In this document: piece by piece, positions 8,157-16,931 of the stretch
How the letters are laid out: every line of letters starts with the position of its first letter
How positions within the stretch are numbered: the stretch's first letter is position 1
DNA from: Citrobacter freundii
GTDB taxonomy: Bacteria > Bacteroidota > Bacteroidia > Chitinophagales > Chitinophagaceae
Assembly (NCBI GenBank): GCA_003243445.1
Contig: QFQQ01000041.1
Coordinates: 1-54,347 of the forward strand
DNA: 54,347 nt
Direction of reading: 5' to 3'
Notes under the pieces: model-generated
Seen by the model: only the letters and a program-made list of their open reading frames with translations
Database searches by the model: none
Told to the model about the DNA's origin: nothing
Translations under genes and position numbers: made by a program

Positions 8157-8756
8157 ATGAAAAAAGTTTTCCTCATTTTGCTCGTACTCATACTGATAGC
8201 AGCGGGTTACCTGCTTTGGGTGTTCAAATTGCGGCCGTCTTCGCACGGGCCGAAAGGACCCGCCCCGGTACCGCTGGTGGTCAGTAAACACAGTGACGCG
8301 TTCAACTCTTCCGTTCAGTCAATGCTGCAGGAATACTATTCCCTGGCTGGCGCACTTGCAAAAGCCGACACAGCCTCCATTTCCAGGTTCGGGACTCAGC
8401 TTAAAACCGCATTGGACAGTGTACGGATCGACGAACTGAAAAAGGACACGACCGGGATCTATGAATCAGCCCTTGACCCACTCAATATGGCGCGCAGTGA
8501 AGCGGGCAACATCCTGTCCAATCCCGCGCTCGATGCCAAACGAACCGCCTTCAATTCCCTTTCCGAAAACCTCCGCCTTCTCTTTATCGTTTCCAGGTAC
8601 GACCGCGAAAAGATCTACTGGCAGGAGTGCCCGACCGCCTTCGGCGAAGACCAATCCGGTTTCTGGCTGAGCAAAGCTGATACCGCCATAAGCCCTTATG
8701 CCAGCGGAACAAACTGCGGGGGAGTGAAGGATACGATCAATTTTATTGGAAAATGA
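8157..8756 (+). CDS. DUF3347 domain protein, membrane anchored
   Basis: The 199-residue protein has one N-terminal hydrophobic helix (about 3-23) followed by a soluble, helical periplasmic domain. The C-terminal pattern WQECPTAF, FWLSKAD, ISPYA and NCGG matches DUF3347. That domain is often found alone or at the end of CusB-like metal-efflux adaptors, and its conserved Cys/His/Met positions suggest metal binding. Several methionines usual in the family are absent here, so metal binding is uncertain. It is a single gene, divergent from the ABC-F gene across a perfect heptamer palindrome. Confidence 0.65.
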   Translation: MKKVFLILLVLILIAAGYLLWVFKLRPSSHGPKGPAPVPLVVSKHSDAFNSSVQSMLQEYYSLAGALAKADTASISRFGTQLKTALDSVRIDELKKDTTGIYESALDPLNMARSEAGNILSNPALDAKRTAFNSLSENLRLLFIVSRYDREKIYWQECPTAFGEDQSGFWLSKADTAISPYASGTNCGGVKDTINFIGK

Positions 8757-8774
8757 TTGATGGAGGGAATCGAT

Positions 8775-8880
8775 GGTGGATGTTAGATGGTCGATGTTCG
8801 ATGTTCGATTTTCATTTTGTAAACACTCCTTACCTGAGCCCGGCCATCCAACATCGACCATCGAACATCGACCATCCACC
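8775..8880. repeat. Heptamer palindrome (family A), permuted arms
   Basis: The left arm (8775-8815) and right arm (8842-8880) are both GATGNTC-type heptamer arrays in inverted orientation. Here the order of unit variants differs between the arms, so pairing is imperfect. It lies just after the DUF3347 stop. Confidence 0.75.
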
Positions 8881-8985
8881 CCCGTTTATATAAAAAATCA
8901 CCCTCTCCAACAGGTTTTTCCTCAAAACTTCGTCTAAACGACGTGTTTTACCATATCTTTCACACTTATTCAAAATCATTTTAAC

Positions 8986-10575
8986 ATGAGAAAACTAACT
9001 GCGGTGTTTTCGATCATGCTCGCGGGGCAATTGCTGAATGCCCAGGAGAAGATCAATCTGGATGTTATCAACAAGATCAAAACTGAGGGGACTTCCAAAT
9101 CACAGGTGATGGACATTGCCTTCCATCTTACCGATGCGAACGGTCCGAGACTGGCCGGCTCTCCGGGTTATACGAAAGCCGCCACCTGGGCAAAAGAAAC
9201 GCTCGCTAAGTGGGGACTCAGTAACGCCGCACTGGAGCCATGGGGCGAATTTGGTAAAGGCTGGGAACTGAAAAAAAGTTACGTGGCAATGACAGCGCCC
9301 TATTACAAGCCGATCATCGCTTACCCAAAAACATGGACCAAAAGCACTGCGGGATTAAAGAATGCTGAAGTACTGCTGATCGAAGCGCAGGATTCAATAG
9401 GCTTACAGAAATACGCCGGTAAAATGAAAGGCAAAGTGCTTGTCATTTACCGCGCCGATACACTTCGTCAGACATTCAAAGCGGACGCTGCGCGTTATAC
9501 AGATGAAGAGCTTGATAAAATGGCCGCTGCTACTCCGCAGGCTCCACGCCCGCAGCAACAGCCACAGGATACGGCTCAGGCACGCAGAATGCGTGAGCAG
9601 TTCCAGCGCAACCAGGGCCCTGCTCAAATGCTGAACGTATTGAAAGCGATGGGCGAGAAAGAAGGCGCCATCGCTATCCTCAGCAGCAGCCCGCGCGGTC
9701 ACGATGGAACGTTATTCGTTCAGGGTGGTGGCAGCTATGCTGTTGGTTCACCGGAGAATTTCCTCGATATCATGCTCGCCGTGGAAGACTACATGACCAT
9801 CTGCCGTCTGGCAAAAAATGGTGTGCCTGTAAAGCTGGATGTGGACGTAAAATCTGAATTCAACGAAAAAGATACAAAAGGATATAACGTAATTGCTGAG
9901 ATCAAAGGAACTGATCCTGCGTTGAAAGATGAGATCGTAATGCTCGGTGCTCACCTTGACAGCTGGCAGTCTGCAACAGGTGCAACAGATAACGCTGCTG
10001 GCAGCGCTGTAATGCTCGAAGCTGTTCGGATCCTGAAAACATTGAATATCCAGCCACGCCGCACTATCCGCATTGCACTGTGGGGTGGGGAAGAAGAAGG
10101 CCTGCTGGGTTCAAGAGGCTATGTGAAAAATCACTTCGCAGATCCTGCAACAATGGAGCTGAAACCTGAGCATGCAAAAGTTTCTTCTTATTTCAATATC
10201 GACAATGGTACAGGTAAAGTAAGAGGTATCTATCTCCAGGGCAATGACAAAGTGAAAGACATCTTTGCTGAATGGCTTGTTCCGTTCCACGACATGGGCG
10301 CAAAATGGATCACTATCTCCAACACCGGCGGTACCGATCACCAGTCATTCGACGGCGTTGGCATCCCGGGCTTCCAGTTCATCCAGGATCCGATCGAATA
10401 CAACACAAGAACACACCATACCAACATGGATTCTTACGATCACCTGATCCCTGAAGATCTCCAGCAGATCTCCGTCATCGTTGCTTCTTTCGTGTATAAC
10501 GCAGCAATGAGAGATGAGAAACTGCCAAGAAAAGAATTGCCAAAACCTCGTGGTGCTGGTGGACGGGGATTCTGA
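8986..10575 (+). CDS. Secreted M28 family metallopeptidase
   Basis: The 529-residue exported zinc amino- or carboxypeptidase has a signal peptide (about 1-19, cut near LLNA). An N-terminal lid and PA-like inserted region (about 100-260, with a Q/P/R-rich low-complexity stretch around 185-210) precedes the M28 catalytic core. Metal ligands are visible as His323 (GAHLDSW), Asp about 335 (GATDNAAG), the Glu pair in GGEEEG (about 369) and His in TRTHHTNMDS (about 477). Further support comes from SNTGGTDHQSF. The protein is periplasmic or extracellular; the substrate is unknown. It is monocistronic and closed by a terminator nested in a family A palindrome. Confidence 0.93.
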   Translation: MRKLTAVFSIMLAGQLLNAQEKINLDVINKIKTEGTSKSQVMDIAFHLTDANGPRLAGSPGYTKAATWAKETLAKWGLSNAALEPWGEFGKGWELKKSYVAMTAPYYKPIIAYPKTWTKSTAGLKNAEVLLIEAQDSIGLQKYAGKMKGKVLVIYRADTLRQTFKADAARYTDEELDKMAAATPQAPRPQQQPQDTAQARRMREQFQRNQGPAQMLNVLKAMGEKEGAIAILSSSPRGHDGTLFVQGGGSYAVGSPENFLDIMLAVEDYMTICRLAKNGVPVKLDVDVKSEFNEKDTKGYNVIAEIKGTDPALKDEIVMLGAHLDSWQSATGATDNAAGSAVMLEAVRILKTLNIQPRRTIRIALWGGEEEGLLGSRGYVKNHFADPATMELKPEHAKVSSYFNIDNGTGKVRGIYLQGNDKVKDIFAEWLVPFHDMGAKWITISNTGGTDHQSFDGVGIPGFQFIQDPIEYNTRTHHTNMDSYDHLIPEDLQQISVIVASFVYNAAMRDEKLPRKELPKPRGAGGRGF

Positions 10576-10582
10576 GGAGAAA

Positions 10583-10735
10583 CGATGGCTGATGACCGAT
10601 GGCCGTTGGCCGGGTTCCGCACGTTGACGTCTATTATTAATAAAAAAGAAACCTTCCGATTGAGGAAGGTTTCTTTTTTATTATGTTATTTCGATGTGCG
10701 GAGCCCGGCCAACGGCCATCGGTCATCAGCCATCG
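10583..10735. repeat. Heptamer palindrome (family A) enclosing a terminator
   Basis: Arms 10583-10621 and 10697-10735 match in 38 of 39 bases as an inverted repeat. They are built of heptamers such as GATGGCT, GATGACC and GATGGCC, and end in GGGTTCCGCA / TGCGGAGCCC. The 75-bp interior is the hairpin at 10642-10679. The left arm begins 7 bp after the M28 stop codon. Confidence 0.9.
10642..10679. terminator. Bidirectional terminator between M28 and barrel genes
   Basis: A 16-bp perfect stem (AAAAAAGAAACCTTCC and complement) with a 6-nt loop has A- and T-tracts on each side. It serves the convergent transcripts from 10575 and 10741. Confidence 0.85.
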
Positions 10736-10740
10736 ACTCC

Positions 10741-11367
10741 CTACTTGACTGTCCCCAACGGAAACAATATCCCCACATTCACACCAATATTCCTGTTCTT
10801 CGCATCACCGTTCTTCACAACATCTGTGAGGCCGTGATAATAGGCAATATCAGCGTTCAGCCAGGTAGCTTTTGCAACGCGTACATTAAGGCCAGCGGCA
10901 CCGGTTAAACCGAAATCAAAACTTTCTGCATAGTCCTTTGTCTTGACTTTGTTTGTTTCGGTACCATTCACGTACTGTTTGGATTCACCACCTACAAGAA
11001 AACCAAATGAAGGACCTACGGAGATCTTCGGACGGACTTTGTCGCCGTAGTTACCGAAGAAGTAAATACCCTGCAACGGAACACGGATATAGTTTGCCCT
11101 GAACACTTGTTTGTTGTCATTATCAGGTCCCAAAGTTTCCCCTTCACTGGAAAATTTTGCATCAAGACTAAGGCCCCAGTGCGGAACAATACTGTAGACT
11201 AATTTACCACCTATGTTATACGAGGGATGAAATCTGCCGTCTGCATTTCCATTGTCTGAGCTGGTCCAGGCATGCCCGAAACCAGCAGTAGGGCCAAGCG
11301 AAAGATTCTGTGCGCGTACGGCAACCGCAGATGTAGCCAGTGCCAATACAATCATTACTCTTTTCAT
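10741..11367 (-). CDS. Porin-family outer-membrane beta-barrel protein
   Basis: The 208-residue protein has a cleavable signal (MKRVMIVLALATSAVAVRAQ). It is followed by alternating hydrophobic strands with Gly/Tyr/aromatic girdles (GFGHAWTS, YIRVPLQGIYFFGNYG, SVGPSFGFLVGG, WLNADIAYYHGL). This is the small eight-strand barrel pattern of the OmpA/OmpW-like porin family common in Bacteroidota. The function is unknown. The frame extends 18 codons further upstream, but only the start at 11365-11367 gives a signal peptide. Convergent with the M28 gene. Confidence 0.75.
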   Translation of the reverse strand: MKRVMIVLALATSAVAVRAQNLSLGPTAGFGHAWTSSDNGNADGRFHPSYNIGGKLVYSIVPHWGLSLDAKFSSEGETLGPDNDNKQVFRANYIRVPLQGIYFFGNYGDKVRPKISVGPSFGFLVGGESKQYVNGTETNKVKTKDYAESFDFGLTGAAGLNVRVAKATWLNADIAYYHGLTDVVKNGDAKNRNIGVNVGILFPLGTVK

Positions 11368-11394
11368 AATTCGAAATTTTAGATGCCATAAGGA

Positions 11395-11542
11395 TAATAA
11401 AATCATGCCAACCAATTGCACGAATTATAAAACGCTGATTGCGCGAATTAAAGAGTGTCAAAAAATGGGGATCACCTGTTCGTTATTTTTACTTCAATCA
11501 TAGATTGATCAATTCGCGAAATTCGCGTCATAAAATTCGCGT
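11395..11542. repeat. Weak inverted repeat with CGCGAATT units
   Basis: The gap between the barrel gene and the next leftward gene holds CGAATT/GCGCGAATT words on the left and TCGCGAAATTCGCG / AAATTCGCG on the right, in loosely inverted arrangement. A related single stretch occurs at about 26410-26500. The periodicity is less clear than in families A and B. Confidence 0.4.
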
Positions 11543-11544
11543 CC

Positions 11545-12366
11545 TCACTTCGGCTTCTGATAAAGAAACCTCACCATCGAATTCTTCTTATTATCCGAAG
11601 TCAGCGTCAACTGATACCGTTTATCATTTGCATCCACGATCATCAGTGCGGTATTGGGGGGAATGGTACCGAGATTCTCGCCCATCATGATCACATCCTG
11701 TGTTTGTTCATCCAGTGTAATACGGACAAACGCGGTGACTGGTTTTATGCCCAGCAGTTTTTTTGATACGATCGGGAAGTTGTTTGCATAAACAGAGATC
11801 GTATCACCATCGATCTGGCCGTTGTCGTAAAAATCAAGTCTGATCAGACCTGTATCAACATAGATCTCTCTGATCATTTCGGTTTTCTTGGCGGCAACTT
11901 CAGGCGGCAATTCGGGCTTGAAGGCAGGCTTGTTGATACGTGTCATCACGATCGTACCGGGCGGGCAGGTAGTTTTGCCATCCATGGTTTTGCCGGACCA
12001 GCTTCCGCGAAGTTGCTCTTCCTTGCCGTCTGTATGAAAAGTGAGTGTATATTTTTTGATACAGGGAACACAATCTGCCGGGATCTTGAAAACGGATACG
12101 CGTTGCTCTTCGATGGTAAGCGCTTTGTCGGTTGTGTCAAAGCTTCCTTCAAAGATCTCCTTTACATAATTGGTGGTATCAGAATAGTGGTAAGAATTAC
12201 CATTTACTTTCGATCCGTTGATCTGCAGTTGAAATTCGATATTGTATACAGGGAAACATCCACCCGGCTCCATCATCAGGCGGCCTTTCCAGAAACCATT
12301 TAAATCCTGGCTATAGGAACAGATAGTGATCAATAAAAGAAGGAAAAGTCCGGTTGTTTTTCGCAT
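11545..12366 (-). CDS. Secreted protein, shorter paralogue of the next gene
   Basis: I cannot name this 273-residue protein. It has a signal peptide (about 1-19, ending CSYSQ) and an N-terminal lipocalin/avidin-like beta domain starting LNGFWKGRLM (about 20-150). The C-terminal domain (about 185-273) contains DNGQIDGDTISVYANN and ENLGTIPPNTALMIV. The C-terminal domain is closely similar to that of the gene 63 bp upstream (12430-13593), sharing DNGxIDGDTISVY, ENLGxIPPNT and LMIV. The two are tandem duplicates that probably form one leftward operon. Four cysteines in the N-domain may form disulphides. Probably periplasmic or surface. Confidence 0.7.
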   Translation of the reverse strand: MRKTTGLFLLLLITICSYSQDLNGFWKGRLMMEPGGCFPVYNIEFQLQINGSKVNGNSYHYSDTTNYVKEIFEGSFDTTDKALTIEEQRVSVFKIPADCVPCIKKYTLTFHTDGKEEQLRGSWSGKTMDGKTTCPPGTIVMTRINKPAFKPELPPEVAAKKTEMIREIYVDTGLIRLDFYDNGQIDGDTISVYANNFPIVSKKLLGIKPVTAFVRITLDEQTQDVIMMGENLGTIPPNTALMIVDANDKRYQLTLTSDNKKNSMVRFLYQKPK

Positions 12367-12429
12367 GTAAAATGAAAATAGCGGAAAAACCGTAAGCTAT
12401 TATAAAAATTACAGAAACGGTTAAAACAG

Positions 12430-13593
12430 CTATGGTTTTTCATACCTGAACCGAATAAGTGCGTTCTTCTGTTCGGTTGATGTGATCATTACTTCAAACC
12501 GTTGCTTACCCGCTTCAACGATCATCAGCGATGTGTTCGGTGGGATCCTGCCAAGATTTTCCGCAACCATCACCAGTTCGTGCTCGGGGTCTTCCTCATT
12601 CATTTTTATCTTCAGCGTGAGCGGTGCTGCTGTGAGTAGTTTATTCGACAGAACAAGACGGTTGTCCAGGTAAACAGAGATCGTATCCCCATCGATCTCG
12701 CCATTGTCAAACAACTTAACGGTTACATCAGGGTCGTTCACCACAAGCGCCTTCATCAACTCATTCTTTCTTGTCTTTAAGATCTCCGGTTTTGGCACAA
12801 CGGGTTTCACCACCGGTATTGATGGTTTTTCCACCTGGGGAAGAGCTGTTACACGCGCACTGTCTTTAGGCGCGGCAACTGGCTTTTGTACAGGGGGCAA
12901 TTTGTTTGTTCCCGGAGATTTCGTTGTTGTCTGCGGTTTGCCAGTGGTAGTGGTCTTCGGCTTTGGTGTTGTTGATGGCGGTGTTTTTTTCGGAGGATCA
13001 GTTTTTGCAGTGGTCGTTGCAGGTTTTTCCACCAGCGGATGGTTTACCGGCGGTTTTGGACTGGCTGTTGTCCTGTTATCACGTAAAAAAGGTTCAAGGT
13101 AAAATTCTGTGGTTGGTACTTTGCGGAGCATTACGCGTCCACCACCGCATTCTCCCCATTCGTAAGGGTTCTCGCGGCCTTTTACTTCGGTCCTGCCAAG
13201 ATATGTTCCTTCTAAAAATTCTTCTTTGCCGGAGCGTGAATAAACCAGGTCATAATTCATGATACAGGTCCCGCCCATCGGATTCTGCACCTCAACCGTC
13301 TGGATCTCGTGGATACGTAAATTGTGCTTGTCTATAACATAACTTCCCGTCATGGTTGCCTTGCCATAAAAGCGCTTATCATCCTGCCAGGAATAGGATA
13401 CACCTTTCATGGAAACCTTTCCGTTGGCGTTTTGCACCAGCTGAAATTCCAGCCTGTAGATGTCACCACCATTGCCAACAAAGGTACCACGCCAGATACC
13501 CGTCACTTTCTCTTTTTGTGAAAACGAATTGAACTGAAAAGCCCAAAGAAATAATAAGATGAGGAGTCCTTTCTTTTGCACTGTCCTTTTCAT
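12430..13593 (-). CDS. Secreted protein with Pro/Thr-rich linker, longer paralogue
   Basis: The 387-residue protein has a signal peptide (about 1-25, FNSFSQ), then a beta domain (GIWRGTF through about 165). A long low-complexity linker rich in Pro, Thr, Lys and Val follows (about 175-285, repeated TTT, KPPP-like and PVVKP words). The C-terminal domain (about 290-387) is shared with the downstream gene. The linker is the main difference from the paralogue and looks like a surface or periplasm-spanning stalk. The function is unknown. It is the first gene of the leftward pair. Confidence 0.7.
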   Translation of the reverse strand: MKRTVQKKGLLILLFLWAFQFNSFSQKEKVTGIWRGTFVGNGGDIYRLEFQLVQNANGKVSMKGVSYSWQDDKRFYGKATMTGSYVIDKHNLRIHEIQTVEVQNPMGGTCIMNYDLVYSRSGKEEFLEGTYLGRTEVKGRENPYEWGECGGGRVMLRKVPTTEFYLEPFLRDNRTTASPKPPVNHPLVEKPATTTAKTDPPKKTPPSTTPKPKTTTTGKPQTTTKSPGTNKLPPVQKPVAAPKDSARVTALPQVEKPSIPVVKPVVPKPEILKTRKNELMKALVVNDPDVTVKLFDNGEIDGDTISVYLDNRLVLSNKLLTAAPLTLKIKMNEEDPEHELVMVAENLGRIPPNTSLMIVEAGKQRFEVMITSTEQKNALIRFRYEKP

Positions 13594-13697
13594 AAAGAAT
13601 CAAAACTAACGAATCTGTTCGTAATATGGCCGGCCCGAATGGAGCAATAGTTTGTTAATTTTAGCTACCCCAGGCATCCGGGCAAACATAAATCCCG

Positions 13698-14429
13698 ATG
13701 TGGAAATTTATGCGAGACCGGTTAATTTTTTTTATCTTTTTTACCAGCACCCTTATCTGTCTGCCTGCCGCTTCACTGCGGGCACAGGTAAGTGCCGGTG
13801 AACTAAAGTTATTGCATAAGTTGGATTCCATCAGTGCTTCGGCTTCTGTTTCAGCTTATTTCGCAGATCTCTACTTTGTGACCATGGTCAACTCCATCCG
13901 GTTCTTTGAAGATGCTGATGATTCATCCCGGCTTAGCATCCGGCGTATGCAGGCTGGGTTTGCCGAATACTTTTTTGCAGCGGCCGATTCATTCAAGCAG
14001 CAAAAAAAAATCCCCCCAGAGTGGCAGCGCTTTTACGCTGATACGTCTCATACGGACCTGCGGCATATATTGATGGGGATCAATGCACATATGAACGGAG
14101 ATCTCTGGCCGGTGCTGGCACAGTCATTTTCGTATAAAGAATTAAAACAGATCTGCCCGCTTTATTTTTCTTATTATCACGGGCTGCTCGATATCTACGA
14201 AGATGTTTATGAAGCGGCATACAAAAAAAGCCCACCGCTTCGGTTTGTGCATGCAATAAGTTTGGGTTTGGATAAATGGTATGGAAAAAAATTGCTTCGC
14301 CGGTGGTTGAAAAGACAGATGAATATCGCATGTCTTTTTTATCGTGATAAAAAGAGGTTTCAGAGAAAAGTGAGGAAGCTGAACAGAAGGGTCAAAAGAA
14401 TGGACGAGGCTATCGGGCGTCACTTCTGA
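13698..14429 (+). CDS. DUF5995 family secreted protein
   Basis: The 243-residue protein has an N-terminal hydrophobic signal (ending LRAQ, about residue 30) followed by a helical domain. Motifs DLRHILMGINAHMNGDLW and FVHAISLGLDKW match DUF5995, an uncharacterised family. The C-terminus is strongly basic (about 200-240, RKVRKLNRRVKR). An alternative start at 13710 (MRDRL) gives an equally good signal. The gene is monocistronic and followed at once by a very long inverted repeat. Confidence 0.7.
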   Translation: MWKFMRDRLIFFIFFTSTLICLPAASLRAQVSAGELKLLHKLDSISASASVSAYFADLYFVTMVNSIRFFEDADDSSRLSIRRMQAGFAEYFFAAADSFKQQKKIPPEWQRFYADTSHTDLRHILMGINAHMNGDLWPVLAQSFSYKELKQICPLYFSYYHGLLDIYEDVYEAAYKKSPPLRFVHAISLGLDKWYGKKLLRRWLKRQMNIACLFYRDKKRFQRKVRKLNRRVKRMDEAIGRHF

Positions 14430-14431
14430 AC

Positions 14432-14775
14432 GGGGATTTATTGGATTCTTAGGATTAGGAGGATGAGCTGTTTAGGCGTGAAGATTTCTTCCTGCTTTAT
14501 TCGAAATGTATTCCTTTGTCTGGCTTTTCCTCAGTTCAGGATTTTTGGGATTTTAAACCAGCTTTTGAACTGAAGTGTTCTATCATTTGAGAAAAAATCG
14601 CCAAAAAGTTTCAAAATCTGAAAAGCATTTTAACCTGGCAGATCGTACCCATCCAATCCTAAAAATCCCTGACCGGGAAAAAGCTGAACGAGAAAATACA
14701 TTTCGAATAAAGCAGGAAGAAATCTTCACGCCTAAACAGCTCATCCTCCTAATCCCAAGAATCCAATAAATCCCC
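14432..14775. repeat. Long 344-bp inverted repeat upstream of thrS
   Basis: The first about 82 bases from 14432 and the last about 82 bases before 14775 are inverted copies with a single mismatch. Weaker pairing continues inward for another about 40 bases. Arms start with 9-bp units: GGATTTATT, GGATTCTTA, GGATTAGGA, GGATGAGCT. They fill the 383-bp DUF5995-thrS gap, which has no gene I can support. The repeat ends 2 bp before the thrS -7 box. Confidence 0.9.
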
Positions 14776-14776
14776 G

Positions 14777-14784
14777 TAAATTTG
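14777..14784 (+). promoter_or_regulatory. -7 box TAAATTTG for thrS
   Basis: An exact TAnnTTTG match lies 28 bp before the thrS ATG. The -33 region would fall inside the right arm of the long inverted repeat and shows no TTTG. The promoter is therefore plausible but incomplete, and could be affected by the adjacent palindrome. Confidence 0.45.
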
Positions 14785-14812
14785 CACTCCAATTTAAACG
14801 TTAACACGCTAG

Positions 14813-16747
14813 ATGATCAACATCACACTACCCGATGGTTCAGTGCGGCAATACGACAAAGGAGTTTCTTCACTGGATGTAGCAAAATCAATTTCTGAAG
14901 GCCTGGCGCGGAAAGTAATCGCGGCCAGCGTAGACGGACAGGTTTGGGACCTTACGCGCCCCATTGAGAAAGACGCTGCCGTGAAGTTGCTCACGTGGAC
15001 GGACAAGGAAGGAAAAAGCACATTCTGGCACTCTTCTGCCCACCTGATGGCAGAGGCCGTGGAGAGCCTGTTCCCGGGCGTGAAGTTCTGGGTAGGACCA
15101 GCGATCGAACAAGGCGGGTTTTATTATGACATGGATCTCGGCGACCGCAAGATCACCGAAGAAGACCTCACTAAGCTCGAAAAGAAAATGAACGAGCTGG
15201 CGAAGAACAACAGCATTTATATCCGCAAAGAAGTGCCCAAAGCCGAAGCCATTCAATTCTTCAAAGAAAAAGGCGATGAGTACAAGATCGATCTTTTGCA
15301 GAACCTGAATGACGGCGAGATCACTTTCTACACACAGGGCGGTTTTACCGATCTGTGCCGCGGACCGCATATTCCCAATACCGGTTTAATCAAAGCGATC
15401 AAGCTGACCAATATTGCCGGCGCATATTGGAAAGGCGATCAGAACAACAAACAGCTTACACGTATATACGGTATCACATTCCCGACGCAGAAAGAGCTGG
15501 ATGAATATCTCGCCATGCTCGAAGAGGCAAAGAAAAGGGATCACCGTAAACTTGGAAAAGAACTGAGCATCTATACCATGGACGATGATGTTGGACAGGG
15601 GCTGATCATGTGGATGCCCAACGGTACCATCATTATCGAAGAACTGGAAAAACTGGCTAAAGAAACCGAGGATGACGGTGGATACAAACGCGTGGTCACG
15701 CCGCATATCGCCAAGGAAAGTATGTACATCACCAGCGGACACCTTCCGTATTATGCGGATAGCATGTATCCGCCAATGGAACTCGATGGTGAAAAGTATT
15801 ACCTGAAGTCGATGAACTGCCCGCATCACCATAAGATCTTTAAGGCGGAGCCAAAGAGCTATCGTGATCTTCCGTACAGGATCGCTGAATACGGCACGGT
15901 GTACCGGTATGAGCAAAGCGGTGAGTTATTCGGTCTGATGCGTGTGCGTTGTCTTCACATGAACGACGCGCACATCTATTGCACCCGTGCACAGTTCGCG
16001 GATGAGTTCAGAGCAGTGAATGAAATGTACATGAAGTATTTCAAGATCTTCGGTATTGAAAAATATGTGATGCGCTTAAGCCTGCACTCTCCGGAGAAAC
16101 TGGGTAAGAAATACGTGAACGAACCTGCGCTCTGGAAAGAGACAGAAGATATGGTGCGCCAGGTATTGATCGAGTCCAACATTCCCTACGTGGAAGTACA
16201 GGATGAGGCGGCTTTCTACGGACCAAAGATCGACGTGCAGATCCATAGCGCGATCGGTCGTGAATTCACCCTCGCCACCAACCAGGTCGATTTTTCGCAA
16301 GGTCGCAGTTTCAAACTGGAATATACCACATCAGATAACCAGACCGATATTCCGCTGATCATTCACCGTGCGCCGCTTGGTACACATGAACGGTTCATTG
16401 GATTCCTGCTGGAACACTATGCGGGCAAACTGCCACTCTGGCTGGCTCCGGTCCAGGTAAAAGTGTTGCCGATCAGCGATAAATTCCTTGAGTATGCCAA
16501 TTCCATCGCAAAGAAATTGCGCAGGGAAGGAGTTCGTGCGGAAGTGGACGACCGCCAGGAAAAGATCGGTAAAAAGATCAGGGACACAGAGTTGCTGAAA
16601 GTTCCTTATATGCTGGTGGTTGGTGAAAAAGAAATGAATGAAGAAGCCGTTTCCGTGAGAAGACAGGGAAAAGGCGATCTCGGATCAAAATCTGTGGCTG
16701 AATTTTTGCATGAAGCCGTGGCTGAGATCAAAGATCGGAGGGAATAA
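14813..16747 (+). CDS. thrS: Threonyl-tRNA synthetase
   Basis: This 644-residue class II cytosolic aminoacyl-tRNA synthetase charges tRNA-Thr. It has, in order, an N-terminal TGS domain (INITLPDGSVRQYDKG), the editing/SAD domain (HSSAHLMAEAV, with a later zinc-type Cys in FTDLCRGPHIPNT) and the catalytic core. The core has the zinc-binding Cys in KSMNCPHHHKIF, motif 2 around YRYEQSGELFGLMRVR and motif 3 near IHRAPLGTHERF. The C-terminal anticodon-binding domain carries VKVLPISDKF and RAEVDDRQEKIGKKIRD. The length is standard. It is the first gene of the thrS-infC-rpmI-rplT translation cluster. A D-type hairpin separates it from infC. Confidence 0.98.
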   Translation: MINITLPDGSVRQYDKGVSSLDVAKSISEGLARKVIAASVDGQVWDLTRPIEKDAAVKLLTWTDKEGKSTFWHSSAHLMAEAVESLFPGVKFWVGPAIEQGGFYYDMDLGDRKITEEDLTKLEKKMNELAKNNSIYIRKEVPKAEAIQFFKEKGDEYKIDLLQNLNDGEITFYTQGGFTDLCRGPHIPNTGLIKAIKLTNIAGAYWKGDQNNKQLTRIYGITFPTQKELDEYLAMLEEAKKRDHRKLGKELSIYTMDDDVGQGLIMWMPNGTIIIEELEKLAKETEDDGGYKRVVTPHIAKESMYITSGHLPYYADSMYPPMELDGEKYYLKSMNCPHHHKIFKAEPKSYRDLPYRIAEYGTVYRYEQSGELFGLMRVRCLHMNDAHIYCTRAQFADEFRAVNEMYMKYFKIFGIEKYVMRLSLHSPEKLGKKYVNEPALWKETEDMVRQVLIESNIPYVEVQDEAAFYGPKIDVQIHSAIGREFTLATNQVDFSQGRSFKLEYTTSDNQTDIPLIIHRAPLGTHERFIGFLLEHYAGKLPLWLAPVQVKVLPISDKFLEYANSIAKKLRREGVRAEVDDRQEKIGKKIRDTELLKVPYMLVVGEKEMNEEAVSVRRQGKGDLGSKSVAEFLHEAVAEIKDRRE

Positions 16748-16786
16748 CGTATATTTAAGGGGCTTTCAATCCTGCGGAAAGTCTTG

Positions 16787-16870
16787 GAAGTCAAAAGCCA
16801 AAATTAAAAAGTAAAAAATACAGTCATCACGAAGGCATTTTTACTTTTGACTTTTTACTTTTGGCTTCGA
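16787..16870. repeat. A/T heptamer palindrome (family D) between thrS and infC
   Basis: The left arm (16787-16820) and right arm (about 16838-16870) are inverted arrays of 7-bp units such as AAAAGTC, AAAAGCC, AAAATTA and AAAAGTA. The tips GAAGTC/GAAGCC are also symmetrical. Confidence 0.8.
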
Positions 16871-16931
16871 GTTAATTTTTAATCTAAAACAATAAATACT
16901 CTTGCAGGAAGAGTTCACTCAAAAAAACTAA

